From positions 2,232,001 to 2,296,000 of the forward strand of contig NC_089432.1 in the NCBI RefSeq assembly GCF_026210795.1: a stretch of DNA of 64,000 nt, written 5' to 3'. The stretch is from Rhizophagus irregularis (lineage: Eukaryota > Glomeromycota > Glomeromycetes > Glomerales > Glomeraceae). The notes beneath the pieces are model-generated. The model was not told the origin of the DNA. It worked only from the letters and a program-made list of their open reading frames with translations, and did not search any database. Shown piece after piece: positions 8,219-17,919 of this stretch. A program made the position numbers and the translations under genes. The stretch's first letter is position 1, and every line of letters starts with the position of its first letter.

Positions 8219-10066
8219 TTAAATCGCTATCCCTCTATTTATACCATTTTCAACTTCATCTTCAAACTCTTCTTCGTTAAAATTTTCAATATCTTCATCC
8301 CATCTTTCATCCGGACTTAGTATTTCTCCAATCTTTTCTGAATCATCTGTATTATCTTCTTCTGATTCTTCATTATCGCTTCTTTCGCCACTTTCTTCAC
8401 TATCTATTATTCCCGCTTGTTCTTTCAACAACTTATCTAATTTTTTCTTCAATTCTTTTTCCAACTCATCTTTATTTTCTTGAAAGATTTCAATGAATTC
8501 TTTATCTAAAATTTCTCCATCTGTATATCCCATACTAGTTAATCTCAACAATTCTTCTTCAGTTATTATTGTTCCAATATCTTCAAAAATCTTCTGTAAT
8601 CTTTTTACCCGATCATCAATTTCATCGATATTTTCTTCTTCACAATCTTTGCATACCATTCCTCTTACTCTAGACATATCATCCATCCATCCCAATCTAA
8701 ACATATCATTCATCCATCTTATTTCACATCTTTCACACCAAGTTGTATTCTTGTTTAACCACTTATGAATTTCTTTTCTTAATTCTTTATCTTCCAAATC
8801 TATCATTTCCATATATTCTTCCACAAATTCTTTAGTTACTATTATTCGATTATTTACCCCAAAACTCTTCATTCTTTGAATTTCTGACACATCTATTTCA
8901 TATCCCAATTTTTCTAAGTTGTTTCTTAATTCTATTAGCTCATCTTGTTCATTCTTCTGCGCTTCTTTAACACATTCCCCGCATTCGCTATCCGCTTCGT
9001 CCATTTCAAACCTTCTATTACCACATTTTTCACATCTTATTGTTTCTTTTTCTAACCATTCTTTTATCCTCAATTCTTTTTCCCTTTCATCCAATTCCTC
9101 TATCTCTTGAATTTTATCCATAAATATTCTCGTTACCAATATATCCATTTCTATCATCAACTTTATTCCTATTTTCCAAATGTACCTCAGTTGATCTTCA
9201 TCCATAACATTTGACCTTCTTCTTAATTCACTAAATTTCCATGATTTATCTCCTATTATTATCTCTAATTCTTCCTCGGAATCATTTTCCAATTCGTAAC
9301 TTGCTGGACTATCTTCACTTTCTGAATCTTCTGGCTCTTTTGTAAATCCCCTAGTATCTATAAATATTCTTATTATCTTTTGCATCATATTCTTGTGATA
9401 TTCGTGAACATTTTCTATATGTATGTTCTCATATTCTATTTTGGACATTAGTTCCTTTACTTTCTCCTCATTCATAGCTATTCCTTCTTCTTCATATAGT
9501 AACTCCCTAAACGTCTCTATTGCTCCTGTCTTTACTCGTAATGGTCCAATTTCTTTTGATGTGATTCTATACCATTGCCAAAATTTCTCAAACCTTCTTT
9601 CAACATCCCAATCTTCCAAAATATATTTGTGTTCTATTAATTCAGGATTTCCAATTAATCTATCAAATACTTCATTCCCCAGATTTCTTTCAATACAGTC
9701 TCTTACAATTACTAATATAATTGTTCGTAATCCCCTTTCTTTCATTTTTGGTTGTATTCTATATCTTATTGATTCCGTTATTCTATCCATTATGTCTCTA
9801 CATTTCCCTTTATGTATTGTATCTTCCCTTTCTGAATTATTCATACTTAATAAATCTAATACTCCCTTAATCGTTACGTCATTGTATATTATTATTGCAT
9901 CTTCAAATTTAAATAACGCGTCCCAAAATTTCTTGAATACTATTGGTTCATTTACTATTGGATAACATAATTCACAATTTAAACATTCATCCAATTCTTC
10001 CGTTCCCAATTCGTGTTCCTCTTTATGTGTTCTATATTCGCTTTCCCATTGATGGTACCATTCCAT
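8219..10066 (-). CDS. Extra retrotransposon ORF with duplicated Cys-pair modules, unknown function
   Basis: 615 residues from ATG 10066; the family is not recognised. It lies upstream of Gag in element sense, in another frame, where most Ty3-like elements have no gene. Cysteines: CLNCELC at 28-34, then two tandem modules of about 100 residues. Module 1 (about 330-427) begins KELRIKEWLEKETIRCEKC and has pairs C345/C348 and C362/C365. Module 2 (about 428-532) begins KELRKEIHKWLNKNTTWCERC and has pairs C444/C447 and C472/C475. Each ends in a helical segment of the type RxxSxGxxxxxIxxKEFxE; a third copy of that segment lies at about 290-328. The last 65 residues are very acidic (ESEEDNTDDSE). Zinc-ribbon-like binding is an inference. 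It could be an accessory or Gag-like protein. Confidence 0.75.
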   Translation of the reverse strand: MEWYHQWESEYRTHKEEHELGTEELDECLNCELCYPIVNEPIVFKKFWDALFKFEDAIIIYNDVTIKGVLDLLSMNNSEREDTIHKGKCRDIMDRITESIRYRIQPKMKERGLRTIILVIVRDCIERNLGNEVFDRLIGNPELIEHKYILEDWDVERRFEKFWQWYRITSKEIGPLRVKTGAIETFRELLYEEEGIAMNEEKVKELMSKIEYENIHIENVHEYHKNMMQKIIRIFIDTRGFTKEPEDSESEDSPASYELENDSEEELEIIIGDKSWKFSELRRRSNVMDEDQLRYIWKIGIKLMIEMDILVTRIFMDKIQEIEELDEREKELRIKEWLEKETIRCEKCGNRRFEMDEADSECGECVKEAQKNEQDELIELRNNLEKLGYEIDVSEIQRMKSFGVNNRIIVTKEFVEEYMEMIDLEDKELRKEIHKWLNKNTTWCERCEIRWMNDMFRLGWMDDMSRVRGMVCKDCEEENIDEIDDRVKRLQKIFEDIGTIITEEELLRLTSMGYTDGEILDKEFIEIFQENKDELEKELKKKLDKLLKEQAGIIDSEESGERSDNEESEEDNTDDSEKIGEILSPDERWDEDIENFNEEEFEDEVENGINRGIAI

Positions 10067-11642
10067 TATATGCTTTAGTTAAATTACTATGAATATCCAT
10101 CCAGAATCTCAATCGGATTCCTCTCTCTATATATATATATTTCACTCTTATCATTTCTATTTTTGATCTTCTAAACATTCTTTCATCTTTAAATAGATTA
10201 CTTCTTTCAATCTTAGATTCCATCTTTCGGTTCTATATATTTACTACGTCATATTTTACTATTAATTTTTTTGCTGCGCCTCGAAATTTCAAAAATTTTT
10301 CTAAGTCCACGATCTCCTCAGGCTGCGGAGGTTTTTTACTGCGCCATAAAATTTATCTTTTATCACCGATTTCCCTAATTTCACATGTCACATCTTTTCG
10401 TCACCGTGATTCATAGTTTCACTTATCACCTCTTTTTGTCACATCTTTTTGTCACATCTTTTTGTCACCAAGATCCATAATTTCACATATCACAAACTTT
10501 ACGAAAATTTTGGAGTTTCAAGGTTTGCGAATTTCCAATCTTTCTTATCGTCCACATAAATCCTTCTTACTATATATTCTATATTATATAAATTAATCTA
10601 TAACACACAAAATGTCGTTCTTTTCAGATAAATGTCTTTCTTTTCAAATAAATGTTCTTTTTCAAATAAATGTCCTTCTTTTCGGATTTTACTCTATTAT
10701 TAAATACTGCACGTAATGTTCATTATACGGCTCGTTAATGTGTAAATATCCTTCTATTTTTTCTTCTTTTAACGGAACATTGTAATGAAAGCGTGAACTA
10801 GGACACTACACCAGGAACCCTCATCTGAAATGTAGCCTAGGACCTGTAACAATACAACGTATCCGTCTTTTCCTTCTTCGTTGGCCGACTTGTTTCTCAA
10901 CGGGTGAATCTAACCTTCCAAAATCCAGTTTCGAAAGTCATCTGCTATCCTCAAAACTCATCTAACCAACTTTCTTAAATTGGTGGACCTATACTGGGCT
11001 TATCTCTATCTTTTTCCCATTGGGTAAAAGCATGATAGTTTACAGGTTTGTCCCATTTTATCCATTCAATGTTTCTTGATAGTAGGTGTCTTTACAATTT
11101 TCATTTCCCGTCCCCAAAGCAATTCGCGCGTTATTGAGCTGGGTATCCAGATTTGACGTAACCCATACGTTATAATCTTTAATGTCGAAGAATAAAAATT
11201 TTCCAATCTTGAGCATTTATCTAAAATCCAAACTCAGAGGTAACCCATACCACACAGATGAACCCCGGATAATACATTGGTGTTCTCCCATTATTAATCT
11301 TTATTCCAAAATTTATCTTTCGCTTCCACATCTCCTTATGAAATTTCTCAGGTACTTTATTCCCGAAAGAAACATTCTTGTGCTTTCTATCGATTAAGTG
11401 ATTACTTGCACAACTCCAAACTCCAATCTTTCGCCTTTTCAAGTTTTTAACTCGTTAAATCCTCATTGATTTATTGGTTCCTTTTGAACTCGTCAAAACC
11501 TGAAATCTAAAAATAAATTCTAAAATAAAATATTGATTAATAATACCTATCAGTGACTTACTAACGAAATTAAATTTTCATATTCATTATAATAATAATC
11601 ATGTGATGATGATCATTTCCTTTCTTGCGAGCATGCACCATA
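10067..11642 (-). other. Retrotransposon 5' leader
   Basis: About 1.6 kb between the 5' LTR and the first ORF in element sense, unusually long. No convincing frame. Tandem words (TCACATCTTTTTGTCAC and variants on the + strand) occur at 10385-10500, and a repeated AAATGTCCTTCTTTTC-like word at 10620-10690. The leader may hold packaging or translation signals, which cannot be seen directly. Confidence 0.6.
11625..11640 (-). other. Candidate primer-binding site
   Basis: In element sense the 5' LTR ends ...GATCTCA, then TA, then TGGTGCATGCTCGCAA. TGG at this place would pair with the CCA end of a tRNA. I could not identify which tRNA would match. Confidence 0.55.
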
Positions 11643-12846
11643 TGAGATCCCCCGATTCCCCCTGTCATCAATTTACAAGGTTGCCACATCGAACGGGCAT
11701 TCTCATGGTCGAACGAACGAATGAGAACAAACAAACGAACGAACGAACAATTAAACGAACAAGCGATTAATCAACAACATAATTAACAAGCGACACAATC
11801 ACCGAACAATACACGTCAATATACAACAACATTCTTGGTTCACAACATAAATAGCGTTAGTAATATAAAACGTTGAACGGTATAAAATAAAATTAACTTC
11901 TCTGAATTTTCCTCAATTTATATCCACTTTTACCTTTAATTTCAAACTTCGATAGCTCTCGCTACGAATTATTACTCTTCAAAAACATATATTTAATTCA
12001 TCTTAACATTTTCATTTATTTAATTAAAATTAATTAAGCGAACATTAATTAAAGTTTAGGGCGAACCTATTACCTTTAATTAACATTAAACTTCATTAAC
12101 AAATAATTAAATGAAACTTATATTTTTATTGAGTTCTGTGGATGAGAACTGTGGAATTACTTTGAATTCCGTTCTCTATATATACAATTTTTATGCTACT
12201 TTCTATTCTATCTATATACTATCTTTTATGTTCTTTACATATTATCTTTGAACTATCTTTCTAATATACTATCTATATTTTAAATACGCAAATATTACAT
12301 CGTAAAGAAATAATTTATAACCCATCTTTTATGGCTGTGCTATCTTTTCTTTAAAATAATCTTTCAAATATTATGTCGTAAAGATATAATTCATCTTTTG
12401 TGGCTGTGTTATCTTTTATATATGTTCTTTTTAATATGTTATCTTTTATATTCCATCTTTATGCCATCTTTTCATATTATCTTGTATATTATTTTGTGTT
12501 CTCCAATCTTTCCGACATTATTTTATATATTCTTTTAATCCACTTTATGTGTTTCGCTCATAATCTACCTTTTGTGGCTTATAATTATTCTTTCTTGTCG
12601 TTCTCATTGTTAAAGATCGCTAAGCCGCAAATGATCGACTCTATTTATCCTATTGGTTCTTTGTCAATCATTCAATAAATATTACATCATGTAGATCATT
12701 ACTCTTCTTAAATGTTTATCCTTTTCGGCTAATTATTTATCCATCCACGCCAATCCACGATTAATTCGTTCGTTCTTAATACTTGATAATTACATTTGGT
12801 GGTTGAATTTTATCTTCTTTTCGTACTTGATATTTGGCCGTTTACA
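11643..12846 (-). repeat. 5' LTR
   Basis: 1204 bases, the upstream LTR in element sense, apparently identical to 2360-3563. It ends at TTTACA and is followed by ACGC, matching the ACGC before 2360. A five-base reading (AACGC) is possible if the last A is counted as target. Confidence 0.95.
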
Positions 12847-13095
12847 ACGCACCTGCGTTTGAATGCACACCCCATGGTATAAGTCAAAAATGAGGTTTTA
12901 ACCCTTTTTGTCACAATAAGTAAAGTTGTAGAGGAGGCAAAAATACGCATATAACGTGAGGTTTCAAGGTTTATTTATAAGTGTATAAGGTATAAACTGC
13001 GTTTTATTCAATTCTCTGGTAGCATTTTTATTATATAAAAATTTCCAAAAAGGGGGTGCGTTTAAAACGCAGGCGCGTTCAAATTTTAATCCCTT
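12847..13095. mobile_element. MITE, body and right terminus
   Basis: This continues the element begun at 2339. The left terminus, rejoined across the LTR element, reads AAGGG(T)TTAAAATTT(A)AACGCACCTGCG..., with ACACCCC at its inner end. The right terminus 13055-13095 is its reverse complement with a few changes (GGGTGCGTTTAAAACGCAGGCGCG...AATCCCTT). It is non-coding. The superfamily is not determined because flanking duplications are unclear. Confidence 0.7.
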
Positions 13096-13274
13096 CATAA
13101 TATTAAAGTTTTTTTGAAAATACTTCTAAAAATTTAATCAAAAAAATGAGGGTGAATGAAAAAATAGGGAGAGTAAAAGGGAATAAAAGAAATGAGGGGG
13201 AGTGAAGAAGGAACGAAATGGAGCAAAGGGGAATAAAAAATGAAAGGAACAAAGGGTAGTGTAAAATTGTGAAC

Positions 13275-13790
13275 ATGTCATATCAACAACAAAATAAGGC
13301 TTGCAAGGGATGTCATTGTACTAGAGAATTTTTTAATGAAAAAGGAATGATTTTGAAAAAATGTTGCAAACACTAAAATAATATTGCAAAATCACATTCA
13401 ATAAAAAATAAAAACAGTAACTTGATATGATTATTAGTTATGCAGGATATAACAGAAACAATATATAATTAATTCCTAAGTAATACTAATGAACTTTATG
13501 AAGGAGAAAATACTGAACTAAGCATGAGTTTTGATATTGAGCTATCAACGTTAGCTAATAGTGAAAGATATTGATAATTCTTGACAAAGAAAATATATCA
13601 GAGGAAAACGTGATTGATTATATTAACGAGTTAGAGTTTTGGTGTTTAAAGATCAAGACGTGATAGAAGTGGACGATCGCAACTTCTGGAATCTGTTATC
13701 AAAACAATTAACTGAATGTGAGATCGTAACAAACGATGTCATTCTGACGTATCGACAGTATTATCTTTTTTTTTTAGGGCAAGGTTTTTT
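13275..13790 (+). pseudogene. Degenerate ORF with Cys-pair N-terminus
   Basis: An ATG at 13275 opens 34 codons including KACKGCHCTREFFNEKGMI and CCKH, a compact Cys-pair layout. After the stop, protein-like stretches continue in changing frames (ENISEENVIDYINELEFWCLKI near 13580; DVIEVDDRNFWNLLSKQLTE near 13660). Together they look like one frame-broken gene. The family is not identified. Confidence 0.35.
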
Positions 13791-13795
13791 TTAGG

Positions 13796-15111
13796 ATAGT
13801 TTTCGTGTATATGGATTTTTTGCTATATATCGTAGATAGTAATTTATTTTACAAAAATGTACGTGGTGCACCACGTTGTCAATGCAACTAGCAAAATAAC
13901 CATTACAAATCTTTATTTATTTTGGAACAGTTAATTTATATTTAGAGTCCAACAGTATAAAGGGGTTAACTGTTAGTTTTTACAAGTGACTGACTAAAGG
14001 AGAAGGTTGATTAACTTTGTTTAGTGATGCGAAGAATAACAAAGGTTGGTATGGCAGAAGATTACATTTTTAATTCTAGAATTTTAAATGTAGTTATACA
14101 AACATTTTGTATAAGTTTTCTTCACCTTATTCAAATAAAATCATAACGCTCTTACCAAAAAAAAAAAGAAAATATTAATTGTAAATTGGGCGTTATATAG
14201 TATCTCTTGTATCAGAAGATGATGAGTACATATGGGTTTACCATATTAAGAACTAGAAAAAGCACACTCTTCTTTTGACATAGCATGTTTAATATTTGTA
14301 ATATATAAGAACAAACTATTTAACGAAAATCAAGTTAACAATTATAATATTCGCAAATAAAATACATAATCTGTTAGGCGAAAGTAAGTAAAATGTAATA
14401 TCTTAATAGCTTATTTTAATAAATAATAAAATTAAAAGTAATAAAATATTTTTGTTAACAGACTATACAACTTATATTTGTTATAATATGTAAATAATCA
14501 AACAGATCATGTGCGCAGATCAAGTTTAACCTATCGACAAATCCGGCTACCATTTTTTTATGGTAATGTTAGGGTTTTTTGGAATTGTACATTTCCCTAT
14601 ATCCTTTCAAGGACTATTATGATACGTAAAAACATATCCAATTTTTTTATAGGGAAAGAACTAATCATTTTTATTTCGCAATGTATTATTTCATTGATTA
14701 TAGAAATGAAAATAAATAATTAATAATTAATATTCTATTTATTCTAAAAAGTATAAATATTTTATCTACAAAATCAGTAATATATCATATTATTACTATA
14801 TCAATGTTTTAAACTGTAACCATGATAAAAAATTGATTTATTATTAATATAAATATCTATATTTTATCTTTGGAGCTGGATTATAAAGCCTTAGTTTGTA
14901 ATTTATAATGTTAGTCATTCCATTAAAATAATTTAAAAACTAATTGACATAAAATTATTGTATACAAAGTATAGATTATCTATAGCAGAGTGTTTGAACC
15001 CGCGGTAGGGATTAACATAGATTAACCAAGTGCGCAACGTAAGGTTAGTGCTTTTACACTTTATTACAATAAAAGCAATTTTAATAAGTAAATAAACAAA
15101 CATTAATTTTA
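13796..15111. other. AT-rich intergenic stretch
   Basis: No gene seen. It contains a short palindrome GTGGTGCACCAC (13863-13874). The 70-residue frame at 14511-14723 has no recognisable feature. Confidence 0.4.
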
Positions 15112-15127
15112 ATGAAATGGTTTTGCA

Positions 15128-15550
15128 ACCTCAACCGGAATGGCTCATCCTCAATGTAATTTAGCCAGAGAATATTTGGACCATTTGTGGACATGTTCTT
15201 GCACTCTTCCCTCGTTCAATCATAAAGAAACACATCAATTGCTTGTAGATGCTCTCCGCACTAATTTGCTTCAGGCACTTAAAAGTACCACATCTTTGAT
15301 ACCGCTACCTGATAATTTCGCTCATGAACTGCTGGATTGTTGGAATATGCGCCCACCTAACAACAATTGTTTATGGCTTACTAGAGGGTTGATTCCGTCT
15401 CCTTTGGCCAACTTACTTCACACTTATTTTTCTTCCAACACAATTATTAAGTGTTTGGCTCCGCTTATGTACGACTTCCATTTTAAATTGTATGTGGAAA
15501 TTTGGATGTGCAGTTGTGCCTTTTTTCACCATTGGAAGCGCTCATTGTGA
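15128..15550 (+). pseudogene. LINE ORF2 C-terminal fragment
   Basis: The open frame runs from the insertion point to TGA at 15550. It starts TSTGMAHPQCNLAREYLDHLWTC; DHLWTC corresponds to the HFWTC of the Cys/His motif near the C-terminus of the full LINE ORF2 at 29080. No RT or endonuclease domain remains. An internal ATG at 15140 gives 136 residues, but this is a truncated piece rather than a gene of its own. Confidence 0.6.
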
Positions 15551-15992
15551 CTCTCTTCAAAGAAATCGAAACCAACACAACACAAACCTTCTCCCTCTCC
15601 TTCTGCTCCTCTAAGAATAGATACATCACTTTCTAGTTTCTCCGGTGGCAGGGCATCTGGACTCCTGATGGGTTTCCTGGGTTTCCTCTTCTATAGTTCA
15701 AGGTGGATCATGGATTTCACATTTGGATTTTCTGCACCGCTTAACAGTTCAGCCTCTTGGTCTCAGGGCTTCTTTCGGATCGGATTGATTCTTTAGGATA
15801 TGCTGGATAGTTGACTCACACTGACCTTTGGATAAAGTTTGGGTATGCGATTCTGTAATTGATTACTGGTTTTAGTCTAGTTTTCTTTATTGTATGGGTC
15901 GTGAAGCTACCCTTTTATTTTTATTTTGTTAGAATGTTTAATTTCGTTTTATTTAAAATTTAATAAAAATATTGTCGATAGACTGTTTGCAC
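15128..15992 (+). mobile_element. 5'-truncated LINE copy with 16-base target duplication
   Basis: The insert is bounded by the exact direct repeat ATGAAATGGTTTTGCA at 15112-15127 and 15993-16008, the usual trace of target-primed reverse transcription. It starts in frame inside the C-terminal part of a LINE ORF and continues through about 440 bases of 3' untranslated sequence. The 3' end is not a clean poly(A); it is A/T-rich with a short unique tail. Confidence 0.75.
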
Positions 15993-16008
15993 ATGAAATG
16001 GTTTTGCA

Positions 16009-16300
16009 TAGGATAAATTCAGTGCTGACAATTTTGTCAATGTTCTAACAATTTTGTCAGCTCAGTGCTGATCTTTTTTCAGTAACGGAGGACATTTTGT
16101 CAGCGCCGAGCTGGTATATTCCATTTTTTCCGTAAAAGCCCATATTTCCGGAATTAATAACCTTATATCACGGAATTTATCGAATTATTTACATTTTCCG
16201 TGAATGGATCAAATCCAGATATCAGAACTGTGAAAACCTGTATGGTACGCCTGATCACCTATATTAGGCACGGAGTATTCAATATGGAGGTGTGTGTCAT
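16009..16300. other. Intergenic with short repeats
   Basis: The word ACAATTTTGTC/GACATTTTGTC recurs at 16027-16110 and a TTTTTCCGT/CGGAA-like word at 16120-16205. No gene seen. Confidence 0.35.
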
Positions 16301-16595
16301 TAGCCCTGTTCATTTCTAGATTGGACCGGATTGATCGCAAATTTGTACCCCAAAATAATTGGTTACTGATGCGGTCAGCGGTCGGTCAAGCCGATCTACA
16401 AAAATTGGTGTTTTTCCCTGATCAATTTTATAATAAACATAATCATAAACAACAACTACGTGTTTTTGCCCTATAAGCTATTATGGATATATAACCAATC
16501 CAATCAATCAAAAATTGTGCTCAATTGTAACTATGATCTGATTGGTTATACATTTTTTCAGTCAATCTGATATGATCTAGAAATGAACAGGGCTA
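16301..16595. mobile_element. MITE with 21-base perfect terminal inverted repeats
   Basis: TAGCCCTGTTCATTTCTAGAT at 16301 is repeated inverted at 16575-16595. If the outer TA is the target duplication, the termini start GCCCTG, as in Tc1/mariner-type insertions. About 295 bases, non-coding; the 60-residue frame inside it is incidental. Confidence 0.75.
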
Positions 16596-16602
16596 TTGTT
16601 GG

Positions 16603-16690
16603 AACTACCCCAAGAGCACCCCAAAAATTCTGCGTAAATCATGTGATCATCACATATCACATGATTTACGCAGAATTTTTTGGGGTAGTT
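16603..16690. mobile_element. Small fold-back palindrome
   Basis: AACTACCCCAA at 16603 pairs with TTGGGGTAGTT at 16680-16690. Inside, CCCCAAAAATTCTGCGTAAA pairs almost perfectly with its inverted copy ending at 16685, leaving a loop of a few bases. It could be a MITE or a strong hairpin. Confidence 0.65.
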
Positions 16691-17019
16691 GTAGTTGCTG
16701 GTTATAAATAACTTTTCTCTATATTTATTTATTTATTTATTATAATTTGTCGTTAATTCACTTAAAAGTAAATGTATATAATAATACTATATATTACTAA
16801 TATCATACTATAAAACTAACAAACTTATATAGCACCTAACTACTAATACTAACTATTTTTATTTTTCCTTTATTATACGTTGGTAATTTTTCACGATCTT
16901 CTCTAATTCTTTATCATCCTCTTCGTTAACATCGTTTTGATTATTACCTATTTCATCCTCATTTTATAATCTACTTCGAAAAGACACGTTTAAATATTCA
17001 TATTCTTGAACTTTTTATG

Positions 17020-17455
17020 TTAGAACGCCTCGTTTAACTGCTTCTTCTCATTCTTTCCTTGATATAACAATCTTGTAATTGCTGGTCTAAAACGTTTATG
17101 GAACCATCCGAAGCTCTTAATATCTTTTGGATTCCTATGAACTTTCCAAACTTTTTCAAGTCCTCCTTGTTCTATGGAATTCGTTATCTCTTCTATTCTT
17201 TCTTGATTTGTAAAAGTCGCCAAGAGTACTACTTTCCATTAAATCTTACTTTTTTATCCTTTATAGTCTTGTTTCCATAATCTCAAGCTCCTGTTTTATT
17301 CTCTCCTTTTTTTTAAGAAATTTATATTCTTGTCACTTGTATGCTTCTTTTTTGTCCTCGAGCGAATTATTTCTATTGAACCATTTAAACATATGCGGGG
17401 TCCCGTTTATATTCAATCCAATGAAACGACATTCCTTTGGCTGCGAAATCATTGT
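17020..17455 (-). pseudogene. Frame-broken unknown gene remnant
   Basis: On the minus strand from about 17455 a protein-like stretch begins MISQPKECRFIGLNINGTPH and continues with one stop to KKKERIKQELEIMETRL. After a frame change it resumes as TNQERIEEITNSIEQGGLEK to LNEAF (stop at 17020). Charged residues and codon use look like a former protein. I do not recognise the family. Confidence 0.35.
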
Positions 17456-17818
17456 TGTAATCTTTCAATGATTTCATTTCAGCTTTAACGGTTTGAAATT
17501 TATAAAATTTTTTAATCTTTAGACTTTTAAATATCCTAATGCTTTTAAACTTAAGTGGCTACAACTTGTGCCAGAATAATAAATTACGTGATTCTTTTAC
17601 TGTACATATCTTCCTTTGCTAACCAGAATAATTTCGGTAAATTATTTATGCGATTTCTTAGATTTTTAAGATTTACCGCAATCTTTTTTATGCACTCCTG
17701 AAGTTTATATTTCACAATTACGTCTTTGCTTATTTCTGTGTAACAATTCTCGTGAATTATTGCCGATCATGAAAATGAATATTTGGAAAATTTGGAAAAC
17801 AAATGTACTAATTAAATG

Positions 17819-17829
17819 AATGATCGACA
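17819..17829 (+). promoter_or_regulatory. Conserved upstream word AATGATCGACA
   Basis: It lies 91 bases before the ATG at 17920 and is identical to the words upstream of the three paralogues. Its spacing to the start codon varies between genes (about 90-195 bases), which argues for a site rather than a block of copied sequence. Confidence 0.5.
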
Positions 17830-17919
17830 CGGAGACACGCGACATCTATAAATATAATTTTTTTGTTTCACAAATACAATTTCACTAATTCTTAAGTTTC
17901 AAACTTTTGTAATTTAAAT

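Larger units (their letters stand above)
2360..12846 (-). mobile_element. Ty3-like LTR retrotransposon carrying a thymidylate-kinase-like domain
   Basis: Two LTRs of 1204 bases keep a constant offset of 9283 and look identical throughout, both bounded by TG...CA. ACGC flanks both sides (2356-2359 and 12847-12850). Genes read on the minus strand: an unknown Cys-pair ORF, Gag, aspartic protease, RT-RNase H with the Ty3 order, a P-loop nucleotide kinase, and a short integrase C-terminal remnant. The integrase zinc-binding and DDE core domains are absent. Identical LTRs and open frames indicate recent insertion. Without its own integrase it should need one from a related element, unless integration uses another route; that is inference. 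It sits inside the left terminal repeat of a MITE. Confidence 0.93.

Noticed and set aside
14990-15040. Possible tRNA T-arm (TTTGAACCC)
   Set aside because: No matching acceptor stem, D-arm or anticodon arm around it.
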